DNA of 17,529 nucleotides, taken from assembly GCA_029982105.1 (NCBI GenBank), contig JARRCQ010000006.1, positions 1 through 17,529 of the forward strand. Direction: 5' to 3'. Source of the stretch: Candidatus Atribacteria bacterium. Lineage in GTDB: Bacteria; Atribacterota; Atribacteria; Atribacterales; Caldatribacteriaceae. The notes under the pieces are model-generated. The model ran no database searches and had not been told where the DNA came from. It worked only from the letters and a program-made list of their open reading frames with translations. A program made the position numbers and the translations under genes. This document shows, piece after piece, positions 7,395 through 15,197 of this stretch (positions within the stretch are counted from its first letter, which is position 1; every line of letters begins with the position of its first letter).

Positions 7395-8390
7395 TTAAAA
7401 TTGGGTTTGCAACACAGTAACGGCTATCTGGTCTACTATGTCTTCCGCCTTAGCTCCTCGAGAAAGGTCATTGACTGGTTTAGCCAGACCTTGCAAAATA
7501 GGACCGATAGCCGTAGCTTTAGCTAAGCGCTCGGTTAGTTTGTAAGAAATATTTCCAGCATCCAGGTCAGGGAAAATTAATACGTTAGCTCTCCCTGCCA
7601 CCGGGCTTCCAGGCGCTTTTTTTTTGCCCACCTCAGGAACCAAAGCGGCATCACCCTGTAGCTCCCCATCTAAAAGCAATTGAGGATTCAAAGAGTGAGC
7701 AATGTTGGTTGCTTCTATAACTTTGTCCACCAGCTCATGCTTGGCGCTACCTTTAGTAGAAAAAGAAAGCATAGCCACTCGAGGCTCAGCATTCAAAAGA
7801 AAAGTAGCTGTGCGAGCGGTAGTAATGGCAATATGAGCTAATTCCTCAGCGTTGGGGTTGGGGTTCAATCCTGAGTCAGCATACAGAAAAGCACCATTCT
7901 CACCGTAAGGACAATTAGGAACTACTATCAAAAAGCAACTGGAAGCCAATTTAATTCCCGGTGCTGTTTTAATAATCTGCAAAGCTGGCCTTATAACATC
8001 AGGGCTAGACAAAACCGCTCCTCCTACTACTCCATCTATCCTACCCTCTCGCAACATCATACAGGCATAGTACATAGAACTTTTCAGTAAGTCCTCTGCT
8101 CCTTCCCGAGAAAGACCTTTGTTCTTTCTCAATTGGTAAAGGTCATCGACATAAAAATCTCTTTTCTCATCTTTTAAGTGGTTGACTATCTCTACCCTTG
8201 AAAGGTCCAGGTTGAGTTCCTGGGCTTTTTTAGCAATTGTTTCTTCTTCTCCTATAAGAACCACAGAAGCTACTTCTTCTTTTTGGGCTATTTCTGCTGC
8301 TTTTAAAACTCGCTCATCTTGACTTTCAGGTAAAGCAACTTTTTTCTTCAGTGCTTTAGCTCTTTCCCTAATCTTACTTAATATATCCAT
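7395..8390 (-). CDS. pta: Phosphate acetyltransferase
   Basis: Pta interconverts acetyl-CoA plus phosphate with acetyl phosphate plus CoA and is the partner of AckA. Its 331 residues match the short, single-domain bacterial form. Recognisable blocks are DGVVGGAVLSSPDVIRPAL, a TKGSAKHE segment, DGELQGDAALVPEVG, and near the end SPVAGRANVLIFPDLDAGN and IGPILQGLAKPVNDLSRG, all characteristic of the family. The ATG at 8390 has a GGGG ribosome site about 9 nt upstream. The 79-nt gap to coaD is AT-rich, with possible but poor promoter elements. Confidence 0.96.
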   Translation of the reverse strand: MDILSKIRERAKALKKKVALPESQDERVLKAAEIAQKEEVASVVLIGEEETIAKKAQELNLDLSRVEIVNHLKDEKRDFYVDDLYQLRKNKGLSREGAEDLLKSSMYYACMMLREGRIDGVVGGAVLSSPDVIRPALQIIKTAPGIKLASSCFLIVVPNCPYGENGAFLYADSGLNPNPNAEELAHIAITTARTATFLLNAEPRVAMLSFSTKGSAKHELVDKVIEATNIAHSLNPQLLLDGELQGDAALVPEVGKKKAPGSPVAGRANVLIFPDLDAGNISYKLTERLAKATAIGPILQGLAKPVNDLSRGAKAEDIVDQIAVTVLQTQF

Positions 8391-8469
8391 TTTATCTACC
8401 CCTTTTTATAATATTAAAATTCTTTTAATTACCTCACTACCAAAAATCTTAGTCCAAAGGGGAAATATC

Positions 8470-8985
8470 TTATTCAGAAAGAATTCCCCAAGGTGCGTTT
8501 TTACTAAATTTATCTCTCAACTTCTTTTCTACTGCAGGAGGTACTAACCCCCGGATACAACCACCAAAAGAAGCAATCTCTTTTACTATAGTAGAGTTAA
8601 GATAAGAAAACTCGGTGCTGGTAGGTAAAAACAAGGTTTCTATCTCGGGAGCCATTTTTCGATTGATGACGGCAATTTGAGTTTCATACTCATAATCGGA
8701 AATAGCCCTCAAGCCTCTAATGATTACCTGACACTTTTTTTCCCGAGCAAAGTTTACCAGCAAACCATCGAAAACATCTACTTCTACATTAGTAAAACAC
8801 TTTACTGTTTCTTGAATCATTTCTTTCCTCTCTTCAGGAGTAAAAAGAGGTTGTTTGTGAGGGTTCTTAAGCACTCCCACTATTAAATGGTCAAAAATTT
8901 TTATTCCTCGTTCAATGATATCCAGATGCCCATTAGTTAAAGGGTCAAAGCTCCCCGGATATATAGCTATTAACACCGCTCTCAC
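8470..8985 (-). CDS. coaD: Phosphopantetheine adenylyltransferase
   Basis: CoaD transfers AMP from ATP to 4'-phosphopantetheine, the next-to-last step of coenzyme A synthesis. The 171-residue protein has the nucleotidyltransferase motif YPGSFDPLTNGH near the N-terminus (TNGH is the T/HxGH box), IIRGLRAISDYEYE in the middle, and the second nucleotide motif as YLNSTIVKEIA. The start is GTG and overlaps the rsmD stop as GTGA; a second GTG three codons later would give the more usual N-terminus and cannot be excluded. rsmD-coaD is a very common bacterial pair. Confidence 0.96.
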   Translation of the reverse strand: MRAVLIAIYPGSFDPLTNGHLDIIERGIKIFDHLIVGVLKNPHKQPLFTPEERKEMIQETVKCFTNVEVDVFDGLLVNFAREKKCQVIIRGLRAISDYEYETQIAVINRKMAPEIETLFLPTSTEFSYLNSTIVKEIASFGGCIRGLVPPAVEKKLRDKFSKNAPWGILSE

Positions 8986-9554
8986 CCTGCCTGAGAATCA
9001 AGTTTAAAAGAGCCAAACACTAAAATACTTCTTCCATATTTTCTCCGATTTTTTATTTCCCAAAAATCAAAGTCCCGAAAAGGCTCTTGCTCTTCGGGAT
9101 GACGAAATACTATTAAAGCATCCCCCAAAATCACTCTAAAATTATACAACTTTTTTAAAACACTTCCACTATTCATAGAAAAAGGAGGATCTACAAATAC
9201 AATGTCTGGTTTAATTCCTCGAGAAGGAAAAGGAAAAGAATGCATAAAATCCTTTCTTAACACTCGCGCTCGGTCTTCAAAACCACAGGTTTTAATATTT
9301 TTCTCCAGAAGTGAACAAATATAGGGGTCTTTTTCCAGAAAATAAACCTGACTTGCTCCTCGACTTAAAGCCTCAAAACCCAGAGAGCCACTACCAGCAA
9401 AAAGGTCAAAAACCACACTTCCCGGTATTTCTTCTTGCACCATCTCAAATATTACTTTACGCAAAAATCCGGTCATAGGGCGAACTTTTTTCCCTGAAGG
9501 AGTAACTATTTTTCTCCCCTTATCTTCTCCTCCCACCAGATATAGGTAACCCAT
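8982..9554 (-). CDS. rsmD: 16S rRNA (guanine-N2)-methyltransferase RsmD
   Basis: RsmD methylates G966 of 16S rRNA using S-adenosylmethionine. The 190-residue product begins with the typical GGEDKGRKI and VRPMT segments. The SAM-binding motif VFDLFAGSGSLGFEALSRG and the catalytic DPPF in FVDPPF are intact. It overlaps recG by one base (TAATG) and coaD by four, so translation of the three is probably coupled. Confidence 0.94.
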   Translation of the reverse strand: MGYLYLVGGEDKGRKIVTPSGKKVRPMTGFLRKVIFEMVQEEIPGSVVFDLFAGSGSLGFEALSRGASQVYFLEKDPYICSLLEKNIKTCGFEDRARVLRKDFMHSFPFPSRGIKPDIVFVDPPFSMNSGSVLKKLYNFRVILGDALIVFRHPEEQEPFRDFDFWEIKNRRKYGRSILVFGSFKLDSQAG

Positions 9555-11908
9555 TAACTCACCTCTCCAAATTCCAGGTAACGGCCAAATCGCCGGTCAA
9601 TCTCCTCTCTAAGAGAGCAATTTTCAGCTTCTTTTAGTTCGGGGTCTTTAGCCAGGATAATTTTCGCCTCTTCATTAGCTTTTTCTAAAATAGACCAATC
9701 TTCAAAAGGATCAGCTAAATGAAATTCGGGCACTCCGTGTTGTCTTACTCCATAAAACTCACCTGGCCCCCGAAGGCGAAGGTCTTCTTCGGCAATACGG
9801 AAACCATCATCGGTAGCTACCATTATCTCCATTCGTCGGCGAGCTTCTTCAGTATGAGCTTCAGCTAAAAGTAGGCAGAGACCCGCTGCTTCTCCCCTTC
9901 CTATTCTACCCCTCAACTGATGCAGTTGCGCTAAACCAAACCGCTCGGCATTTTCTATTACCATCACACTGGCATTGGGAATATCAATTCCCACTTCAAT
10001 TACCGAAGTAGCTACCAGAACATCGATATCTCCTCGGGAAAAACGTTCCATAATTTCTTCCTTCTCCCGAGAGGGAAGCTTACCATGAATCATTTCTATT
10101 TCAAACCCTGAAAGCCAGGAAGAGCGTAAAAGTTCCGTCACTTCTACCACATTGCTAATTTCTTCTTCACTTTCTTCTATAGCTGGACACACTACAAAAG
10201 CCTGTCTCCCCTCCTCTAATTGCTTTCGCACTCGATTATAAGCCTTAAATCTTTCTTTAAGAGAAAAACAAAGAGTGGTAACTGGCTTTCTCCCTGCCGG
10301 TTTTTCGTCTACCACAGAAATATCCAGATCTCCATAGAGAGTCAAAGCTAACGTCCGAGGGATAGGAGTAGCAGTCATCACCAAAAGATGAGGAATAGAG
10401 GCTTTTTCTTTTAACCTTGCTCTTTGCAACACTCCAAAGCGATGTTGTTCATCTACAATAGCAAGACCCAATCGGGGGAAAATAATATTTTCTTCGATAA
10501 GAGCATGGGTGCCAATTACTAAATCTATCTCTCCTTCTTGTATTTTTTCTATCAACTTTTTCTTTTCTTTGTTAGTTCCTCCTTTAAGAAGACCCACTTT
10601 CACCCCCAGAGAAGATAACAAATCTTTAAACCGGTTATAATGTTGCTCAGCTAAAATTTCAGTGGGTACCATTAAAGCCACCTGTCTTCCTGAATCAATA
10701 ACCTGGAGAGCTCCAATTAAAGCCACCAGCGTTTTTCCTGAACCCACATCTCCTTGCACCAATCGATTCATCAATCGTCCACTCACCAAATCATCATGAA
10801 TCTCTTTTACTACCCTTTCCTGAGCAGAAGTTAAAGCAAAAGGAAGTTGAGCTAAAAATTTCTTCACCAGAGCCGAATCAGAAACACAAGGAGGAACCTC
10901 AAAAACTGTCAACTCTTGTCGGCGAATCTTTAAACTCAAAGCAAAGAGCAAAAATTCTTCAAAAATGATAGTTAAATGAGCCCTGCTACGTCGGGAGTTT
11001 AGTTCTCCTACTGAGGAGAGAGAGGGACGATGTAGCTCCTCTATAGCCGCTTTTTTAAGTAAAAATTTATACCGGGCCACCAAAGAAGGAGGAAGAATTT
11101 CCCTTACCTCCTCTAAATAATTATCCAGAGCATAATAAATTATAGACTGCAATTTTTTTAAGCTTAACCCTTCGGTAAGACTATAGATGGGGACTATTCT
11201 ATCCCAGTCAGAATTTTCTCTATTCACCAACTGGTAGTCAAAGTTGGCTACTTCCCAGTTGCCAAAAGACCGACGAAAATTTCCTGAAACCTGAACTTTG
11301 GTACCTTTTCGCAGAATTTTCGATAAATAATTTCTATTAAAACACACCAAATTTATTTTCCCCGTCCCATCACTTACGGCAATTTTAAGCAGCGGTCCTC
11401 GTCGAGTGGCAATTCGGCTTTGAGAAGTAACCACACCCTGAATAGTTTCCCATCCTTCTCCCTTGAGTCGGGAAATAGGTTTTACCTCTCCTCGGTCCCG
11501 ATAATAACGAGGGAAGAAAAAGAGGAGGTCTTCCACTGTTTTAATTTCTAAACGATTTAATTTCTTCTCTAAAGCTGGCCCTACTCCTTTAATGTATCTC
11601 ACAGGAGTAGAAAGATGGTTCTCTTTTTCCGAAGAAGGTAAAACTAAAGGAGGAGCGATAGAACTACCATCATCACTTTGCGATTTCAACTTTTCCTCTA
11701 TATCTTCCAATAGCTTTCTCCTCTCTTCCACGGTTAAGCTCTCGTATTTCAGAAGAGGGGTAGGAAAATCTTCTGCCTCTCCTCTCTCAGCAAGCCAGCT
11801 ACCCAAAAAGTTACTAAATCCTCCAAAAACGGAGAGATTATCTAACCTCTGTTTTTCTCTTTCTATTATTTTTAATATTAATTCTTTATCCACTTTTTCT
11901 CTACTCAT
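9554..11908 (-). CDS. recG: ATP-dependent DNA helicase RecG
   Basis: RecG remodels stalled replication forks and branched recombination intermediates. Its 784 residues include an N-terminal extension of about 100 residues not found in E. coli RecG but present in some thermophile and Clostridia forms. The order is: extension (1-100), helix-hairpin-like RYIKGVGPALEKKL (104-117), wedge/OB domain (about 150-230), Walker A GDVGSGKT (386-393), DEQHRFG (486-492), MTATPIPRTLAL (511-522), TSVIEVGIDIPN (634-645) and QLRGRIGRG (664-672). The ATG at 11908 has no clear ribosome site, and a TATAAT box lies only about 24 nt upstream, so the transcript would have a very short leader. Confidence 0.97.
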   Translation of the reverse strand: MSREKVDKELILKIIEREKQRLDNLSVFGGFSNFLGSWLAERGEAEDFPTPLLKYESLTVEERRKLLEDIEEKLKSQSDDGSSIAPPLVLPSSEKENHLSTPVRYIKGVGPALEKKLNRLEIKTVEDLLFFFPRYYRDRGEVKPISRLKGEGWETIQGVVTSQSRIATRRGPLLKIAVSDGTGKINLVCFNRNYLSKILRKGTKVQVSGNFRRSFGNWEVANFDYQLVNRENSDWDRIVPIYSLTEGLSLKKLQSIIYYALDNYLEEVREILPPSLVARYKFLLKKAAIEELHRPSLSSVGELNSRRSRAHLTIIFEEFLLFALSLKIRRQELTVFEVPPCVSDSALVKKFLAQLPFALTSAQERVVKEIHDDLVSGRLMNRLVQGDVGSGKTLVALIGALQVIDSGRQVALMVPTEILAEQHYNRFKDLLSSLGVKVGLLKGGTNKEKKKLIEKIQEGEIDLVIGTHALIEENIIFPRLGLAIVDEQHRFGVLQRARLKEKASIPHLLVMTATPIPRTLALTLYGDLDISVVDEKPAGRKPVTTLCFSLKERFKAYNRVRKQLEEGRQAFVVCPAIEESEEEISNVVEVTELLRSSWLSGFEIEMIHGKLPSREKEEIMERFSRGDIDVLVATSVIEVGIDIPNASVMVIENAERFGLAQLHQLRGRIGRGEAAGLCLLLAEAHTEEARRRMEIMVATDDGFRIAEEDLRLRGPGEFYGVRQHGVPEFHLADPFEDWSILEKANEEAKIILAKDPELKEAENCSLREEIDRRFGRYLEFGEVS

Positions 11909-11927
11909 TTTTATATTTTAACCTATC

Positions 11928-11956
11928 TTGCATTATATCTCCAAAACTGCTATATT
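11928..11956 (+). promoter_or_regulatory. Promoter of rpmB
   Basis: TTGCAT (11928-11933), 17 nt, then TATATT (11951-11956), preceded by TGC, which makes an extended -10 element. Transcription would begin near 11963, about 30 nt before the rpmB ATG. The -35 box overlaps the probable recG -10 box on the other strand. Confidence 0.6.
11932..11937 (-). promoter_or_regulatory. Probable -10 box of the recG operon
   Basis: A perfect TATAAT is read on the minus strand, 24 nt before the recG ATG. The -35 region 17 nt upstream (TAAAAA) is poor. If used, transcription starts about 16 nt before recG, leaving almost no room for a ribosome site, in line with the absence of one. Confidence 0.4.
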
Positions 11957-11992
11957 TTTATCCGGTTTTGAAAAAGGAAAGGAGTAATAGCT

Positions 11993-12178
11993 ATGGCAAG
12001 ATGTGAAATTTGTGGCAAAACCACTTCCTTTGGCAATAAAATCAGTCACTCTCACCGGGTAAGTGGAAGAATATGGCGTCCTAATATTCAAAAAGTAAAA
12101 GCAATTATAGATGGAAAATCTAAAAAAATAAGTGTTTGTACCTCCTGCTTGCAAGCAGGAAAAGTAAAAAAAGCTTAA
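11993..12178 (+). CDS. rpmB: 50S ribosomal protein L28
   Basis: This is a small protein of the large ribosomal subunit. The 61-residue product starts MARCEICGKTTSFGNKISHS and contains RVSGRIWRPNIQKVK, both diagnostic for L28. Cys pairs CEIC and CTSC make it the zinc-binding form. AAAGGAG (11978-11984) is a good ribosome site. rpmB divergent from recG is a common arrangement in Clostridia and relatives. The DUF554 gene follows after 13 nt. Confidence 0.96.
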   Translation: MARCEICGKTTSFGNKISHSHRVSGRIWRPNIQKVKAIIDGKSKKISVCTSCLQAGKVKKA

Positions 12179-12191
12179 ATTATCAATTTTT

Positions 12192-12881
12192 ATGTTGCCC
12201 TTAGGAACTCTGGTTAATGCCGGAGCCATTCTCATAGGTGGAACAGTAGGAATGATTGTCCGTTCTCGATTACCAGAACGGATATCGCTTATTGTTTTCC
12301 AGGGTATTGGCTTGTTTACCCTTTCTCTGGGTATATCTTTAGCCATAAAAACCCAGAATTTTTTGCTTTTAATATTCAGTATCGTCTTAGGTTCTATAAT
12401 AGGGGAAGGGTTAAACTTAGAAAAAGGCCTTAACCACTTAGGAGAAAGGCTAAAGGTTCTTATCAAATCCAAAAACGACCGTTTTGCTGAGGGTTTAGTA
12501 ACCGCTTTTTTGCTTTTCTGTATGGGTTCTATGACTATTTTAGGAGCTATAGAGGAAGGCTTAGGCAACCCTCCCCATCTTCTTTTAGCTAAATCAGTAT
12601 TAGATGGCTTCTCCTCTATCGCCCTGTCTGCTTCTTTAGGAGCAGGAGTGATTTTCTCTATCATTCCTCTTCTTCTCTACCAGGGTGGAATAACCTTGTT
12701 TGCCAGCTCTTTGCAAGGTTTTTTTACCGATTCTCTGATATTAGAACTTACCGCTACAGGAGGATTGCTCCTTATAGGTCTCGGAATCAACATCTTAGAG
12801 ATAAAAAAGCTAAAAGTGCTCAACATGCTACCCAGCCTCGTAGTGGTGGTAATTTTAAAAACGTTATTCTTCCCTAATTAA
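12192..12881 (+). CDS. DUF554 family membrane protein
   Basis: This is a 229-residue, very hydrophobic protein of the DUF554 (YdfK/YqgA) family, whose function is unknown. It starts with the family signature PLGTLVNAGAILIGGTVG and continues with about six to seven membrane helices. Between them lies a short charged loop near KNDRFAEGLVTAFLLFCMGS, also typical. It lies 13 nt after rpmB and has no visible Shine-Dalgarno sequence, so it is probably expressed by coupling or read-through from the rpmB promoter. The family call is good; I assign no function. Confidence 0.85.
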   Translation: MLPLGTLVNAGAILIGGTVGMIVRSRLPERISLIVFQGIGLFTLSLGISLAIKTQNFLLLIFSIVLGSIIGEGLNLEKGLNHLGERLKVLIKSKNDRFAEGLVTAFLLFCMGSMTILGAIEEGLGNPPHLLLAKSVLDGFSSIALSASLGAGVIFSIIPLLLYQGGITLFASSLQGFFTDSLILELTATGGLLLIGLGINILEIKKLKVLNMLPSLVVVVILKTLFFPN

Positions 12882-12891
12882 ACCAAAAAAC

Positions 12892-12923
12892 CCGGGTAAT
12901 TGCACCCCAGAGGGGTTAACCGG
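12892..12923. terminator. Nested hairpin after the DUF554 gene (possible terminator)
   Basis: CCGGGTAA (12892-12899) pairs with TTAACCGG (12916-12923) apart from one mismatch, and inside it ACCCC pairs with GGGGT around AGA. It lies 10 nt after the DUF554 stop. The nearest T run on the plus strand is about 20 nt further on, so it is an imperfect rho-independent terminator. Its core is repeated at 13020-13039. Confidence 0.4.
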
Positions 12924-12925
12924 AA
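12902..12925 (+). repeat. Imperfect direct repeat, copy 1
   Basis: GCACCCCAGAGGGGT followed by TAACCGGAA. It matches copy 2 at 13020-13039 (GTACCCCAGAAGGGTCGGAA) at 18 of 20 bases if four bases (TAAC) are skipped. Both copies contain a small palindromic core. Confidence 0.5.
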
Positions 12926-13019
12926 AACTTCCCTTTCCCCAGTTTTTTAACTTGGCGCTCTATTTTTTGGAATTTTTATTTTCTCCCCAAAACGAATGGC
13001 ATATAACACATTATCATAT

Positions 13020-13039
13020 GTACCCCAGAAGGGTCGGAA
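13020..13039 (+). repeat. Imperfect direct repeat, copy 2
   Basis: GTACCCCAGAAGGGTCGGAA, the second copy of the element at 12902-12925, 118 bp away. It lies between the convergent DUF554 and Mrr-type genes, at the edge of the accessory region. The segment between the copies is AT-rich and holds the GGCATATAAC motif at 12998-13007 but no gene. Confidence 0.5.
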
Positions 13040-13094
13040 CAAAGCAGAGGGTCATGAACAAAGAGTTCGCTAGTTTTTATCCCTCCGATATATT

Positions 13095-14090
13095 CTATGC
13101 TGGCCAATATATTTTTACTAACGGAATAAGAGCTCTAGCCTCAGCATCAAAGTTATCGTAATATTGAATTATAAGTTCAACTAACATATCCAAATCAATC
13201 AAGGTTATAGGAATAGTGGAGCGTTCTGCTTCATATTTTGCATCTTTTGAGAACCCACCAGTTGAAACATACAAGCCCTTACTCCCTTGTCTTAATCCCC
13301 CGGTAAAGCTTGTTATCTCTTTCCTATCCACAGATCCAGATCTATGCTTTACTTGAACGATGATTTTCGGGTCTTCCAGTCCTAAACCATCGGGAGAAGC
13401 TTGGATGTCTTGCCCTCTATCTGGGCCTTTTGGTGATATTGTGGTCTTGTAGCCCATGCTTCTTAGAAGGCCTGCCACTATCTCTTGTGCCTCTTCCCAA
13501 TCCAATTTCAAAACTTTGTCCTTAATAAACTCACGAGCTTTAGCAAGCATATCTTCTTTTATTGTGTCTAATTCCGCATCCTCGTTTTCAGTATCTTCTT
13601 CAGACTCCTCTTTATTTTTTAATAACTTGATTATTTCTTCTTCCGCTTCTTCAGTTAATTTAAAAATAGTAGAAATAGCTCCCAATGTATTTTTTGAAGA
13701 AGCAGATAGTTTATCTCTCGGAATTTCACCCAACCATTTTACCTTCCGTATATGAAAATACTCGCATATTTTAGTGTTATATTCACAATCACCAAGAATT
13801 TCCCCAACGAGATAAATTCTTTTTTCAGGGTTATATGTTATAACTTTGTCTCCTTTTTTAAAATCAAATCTAAACCTGCTAATTTGACTGGCAGAAATAT
13901 TAAGTTTGCCCAATTTGTAATCTGGATATTTTTCTCTCACCATTTGCTTTATCTCTCCGGGCGTCGATAATTTTGAAAGGTCTCCAGTCTCATTCCAACC
14001 TATAGCCACTATTTCTTTACTTTTGAACTCATCGAATAAATGAGCATCTCTACCGGCTCTTACCATCCACATAGTTTTATGGTCGCTCAT
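13095..14090 (-). CDS. Mrr-type restriction endonuclease with N-terminal PUA/EVE-like region
   Basis: This is a predicted type IV restriction enzyme. Residues 1-130 begin MWMVRAGRDAHLFDEF and VAIGW, the pattern of PUA/EVE-like modules that read modified bases or nucleotides. Residues 145-180 are acidic and probably a linker or coil. Residues 195-310 form an Mrr catalytic domain: Glu203 in the helix before LLRSMGY, Asp228 in GQDI, and QVK at 246-248, the variant PD-(D/E)XK site of Mrr proteins (Gln for Glu). GGFSKDAKYEAE matches the following conserved part. I chose the ATG at 14090 because GGAGG lies 8 nt upstream; the frame opens 7 codons earlier without one. It would cut foreign, probably modified, DNA. 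No methyltransferase is nearby, as expected for type IV. Confidence 0.82.
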   Translation of the reverse strand: MSDHKTMWMVRAGRDAHLFDEFKSKEIVAIGWNETGDLSKLSTPGEIKQMVREKYPDYKLGKLNISASQISRFRFDFKKGDKVITYNPEKRIYLVGEILGDCEYNTKICEYFHIRKVKWLGEIPRDKLSASSKNTLGAISTIFKLTEEAEEEIIKLLKNKEESEEDTENEDAELDTIKEDMLAKAREFIKDKVLKLDWEEAQEIVAGLLRSMGYKTTISPKGPDRGQDIQASPDGLGLEDPKIIVQVKHRSGSVDRKEITSFTGGLRQGSKGLYVSTGGFSKDAKYEAERSTIPITLIDLDMLVELIIQYYDNFDAEARALIPLVKIYWPA

Positions 14091-14140
14091 ATTACTTCCT
14101 CCATTAAACATCGATATCCATATTACTTTCAGTTAAATGT

Positions 14141-14197
14141 CTACTTTACTTGCGTAAAGCTTATCTGAAGCGCAAGTCTTTCTATTACACACAGTAG
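14141..14197 (-). repeat. Inverted-repeat element between the GNAT and Mrr-type genes (cassette-junction-like)
   Basis: In plus-strand order: CTAC, TTT, ACTTGCG, 16 nt, CGCAAGT, then CTTTCTATTACACACA, then GTAG. The inner 7-bp arms are perfect and the outer 4-bp arms close the structure. The two spacers are very unequal (3 and 16 nt), and the longer one carries TTACACACAGTAG. The element at 15764-15845 has the same plan. It starts 6 nt after the GNAT stop codon. The outer arms are not attC core boxes. Confidence 0.45.
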
Positions 14198-14203
14198 CCC
14201 GGC

Positions 14204-14947
14204 CTATGACGCATTTACCTCATGTAATACCCAAACATTAGGCTCCGTGTACTCTCCCCTATTTTTCTCTATATTTATTCTAACAGGTTTCAAAGCACCT
14301 CGAATAACATATCTGCCAGTTTCAAAAAACTTCATATTTGTCCACTCTTCCCATTCATTTACCGTCCCGGTAATATACATTGATTTATGGCAAGGTTTTA
14401 TTATCTTCCCTCCCAACCTAACGTGTACTCGCAACCATGGATCAAATGGTAACCCATCTTCTCTTTTCCACTTTATATAATTATCTATCGATGCTAAAGG
14501 ATATTCACTTTTAAAAATAGGCCTAACTGGTGTAGTTACATATCTAAAACCATTATCACGAGTAAGAGATATCATTTCTTTTAATACCAGAGAGCTTATT
14601 CCCCTACCTTGATGTTTTTTACTTACCGCAATTTGAAGACCATTTAAAGTATTTGCTCTAATATTATTCAATTTATCATTAACACCTTTTCCCAATACCC
14701 AATCCCAACCTTTATCTGGTAACTTCTCAAAGGATTTATTCCAATAATAGGGTATACAATTTGCTATGCCTATAACCTCATCATCAGCCATCAAAGAAAT
14801 TTGAAACTCCGGGAATAACTCAAATAATTTATGCCAATTCGCATTAGAAACTGGATCATGGAGCATAAATTCTGGCCATAATTCCGATGTAATTTCATTC
14901 TGTATCTTTTCCTGCTCAGGTATATTTTTCAATACTTTATATTGCAT
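14204..14947 (-). CDS. GNAT family acetyltransferase
   Basis: This is a 247-residue protein with an acetyl-CoA-binding GNAT core: NGLQIAVSKKHQGRGISSLV (about 100-120) contains the Q/RxxGxG/A pyrophosphate loop (QGRGIS). Other blocks are characteristic of one particular GNAT family of unknown substrate: FPEFQISL near residue 45, TPVRPIFKSEYPL, DGLPFDPWLRVHVRLGGKI, YITGTVNEWEEWTNM and the end YTEPNVWVLHEV. The ATG has GAGAGGG about 10 nt upstream. Its first 19 nt overlap the end of the restriction-enzyme remnant in another frame. The substrate cannot be deduced; nothing in the neighbourhood suggests a pathway, which fits a mobile cassette gene. Confidence 0.85.
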   Translation of the reverse strand: MQYKVLKNIPEQEKIQNEITSELWPEFMLHDPVSNANWHKLFELFPEFQISLMADDEVIGIANCIPYYWNKSFEKLPDKGWDWVLGKGVNDKLNNIRANTLNGLQIAVSKKHQGRGISSLVLKEMISLTRDNGFRYVTTPVRPIFKSEYPLASIDNYIKWKREDGLPFDPWLRVHVRLGGKIIKPCHKSMYITGTVNEWEEWTNMKFFETGRYVIRGALKPVRINIEKNRGEYTEPNVWVLHEVNAS

Positions 14948-15087
14948 ACATATTTTCCCTCTCTATAAAGCTGTTCCGAATAACGTTCCGAGAGCCGAAG
15001 ACTCAGAATTTGGATGGGGAGTAAACGTCTTTTGATTTTCTCCACCAGTTTTTCATCTCTAAATATTTCTATCAGGTAGTCAGACAT
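14929..15087 (-). pseudogene. Truncated N-terminal fragment resembling a ThaI-family type II restriction endonuclease
   Basis: A 52-residue frame with a good ribosome site (AGGAG, 11 nt upstream). Residues 1-22 (MSDYLIEIFRDEKLVEKIKR and onwards) look, from memory, like the start of ThaI-family restriction enzymes, which continue RLPYLFxIAELE. Here the sequence diverges after KRRL and ends in TGA inside the GNAT gene start. The rest of a roughly 200-residue enzyme is missing, so this reads as a deletion remnant whose promoterless start now precedes the GNAT gene. The region 14948-15197 otherwise has no gene. The ThaI assignment is tentative; it may instead be a small leader peptide gene. Confidence 0.4.
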
Positions 15088-15197
15088 TATTTATTTCTCC
15101 TATTCCTTTGTAAGTGAAATGGGGCATACAGAGCGAACTGCATATATTGCACTATCAAAACTGCCTATAATTTTTGTTATTTCGTGTAGTAAGGAGT

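Noticed and set aside
11933..12664. Long minus-strand open frame of 243 codons opposite rpmB and the DUF554 gene
   Set aside because: It is a shadow: rpmB and DUF554 on the plus strand have clear family signatures, and this frame has none.
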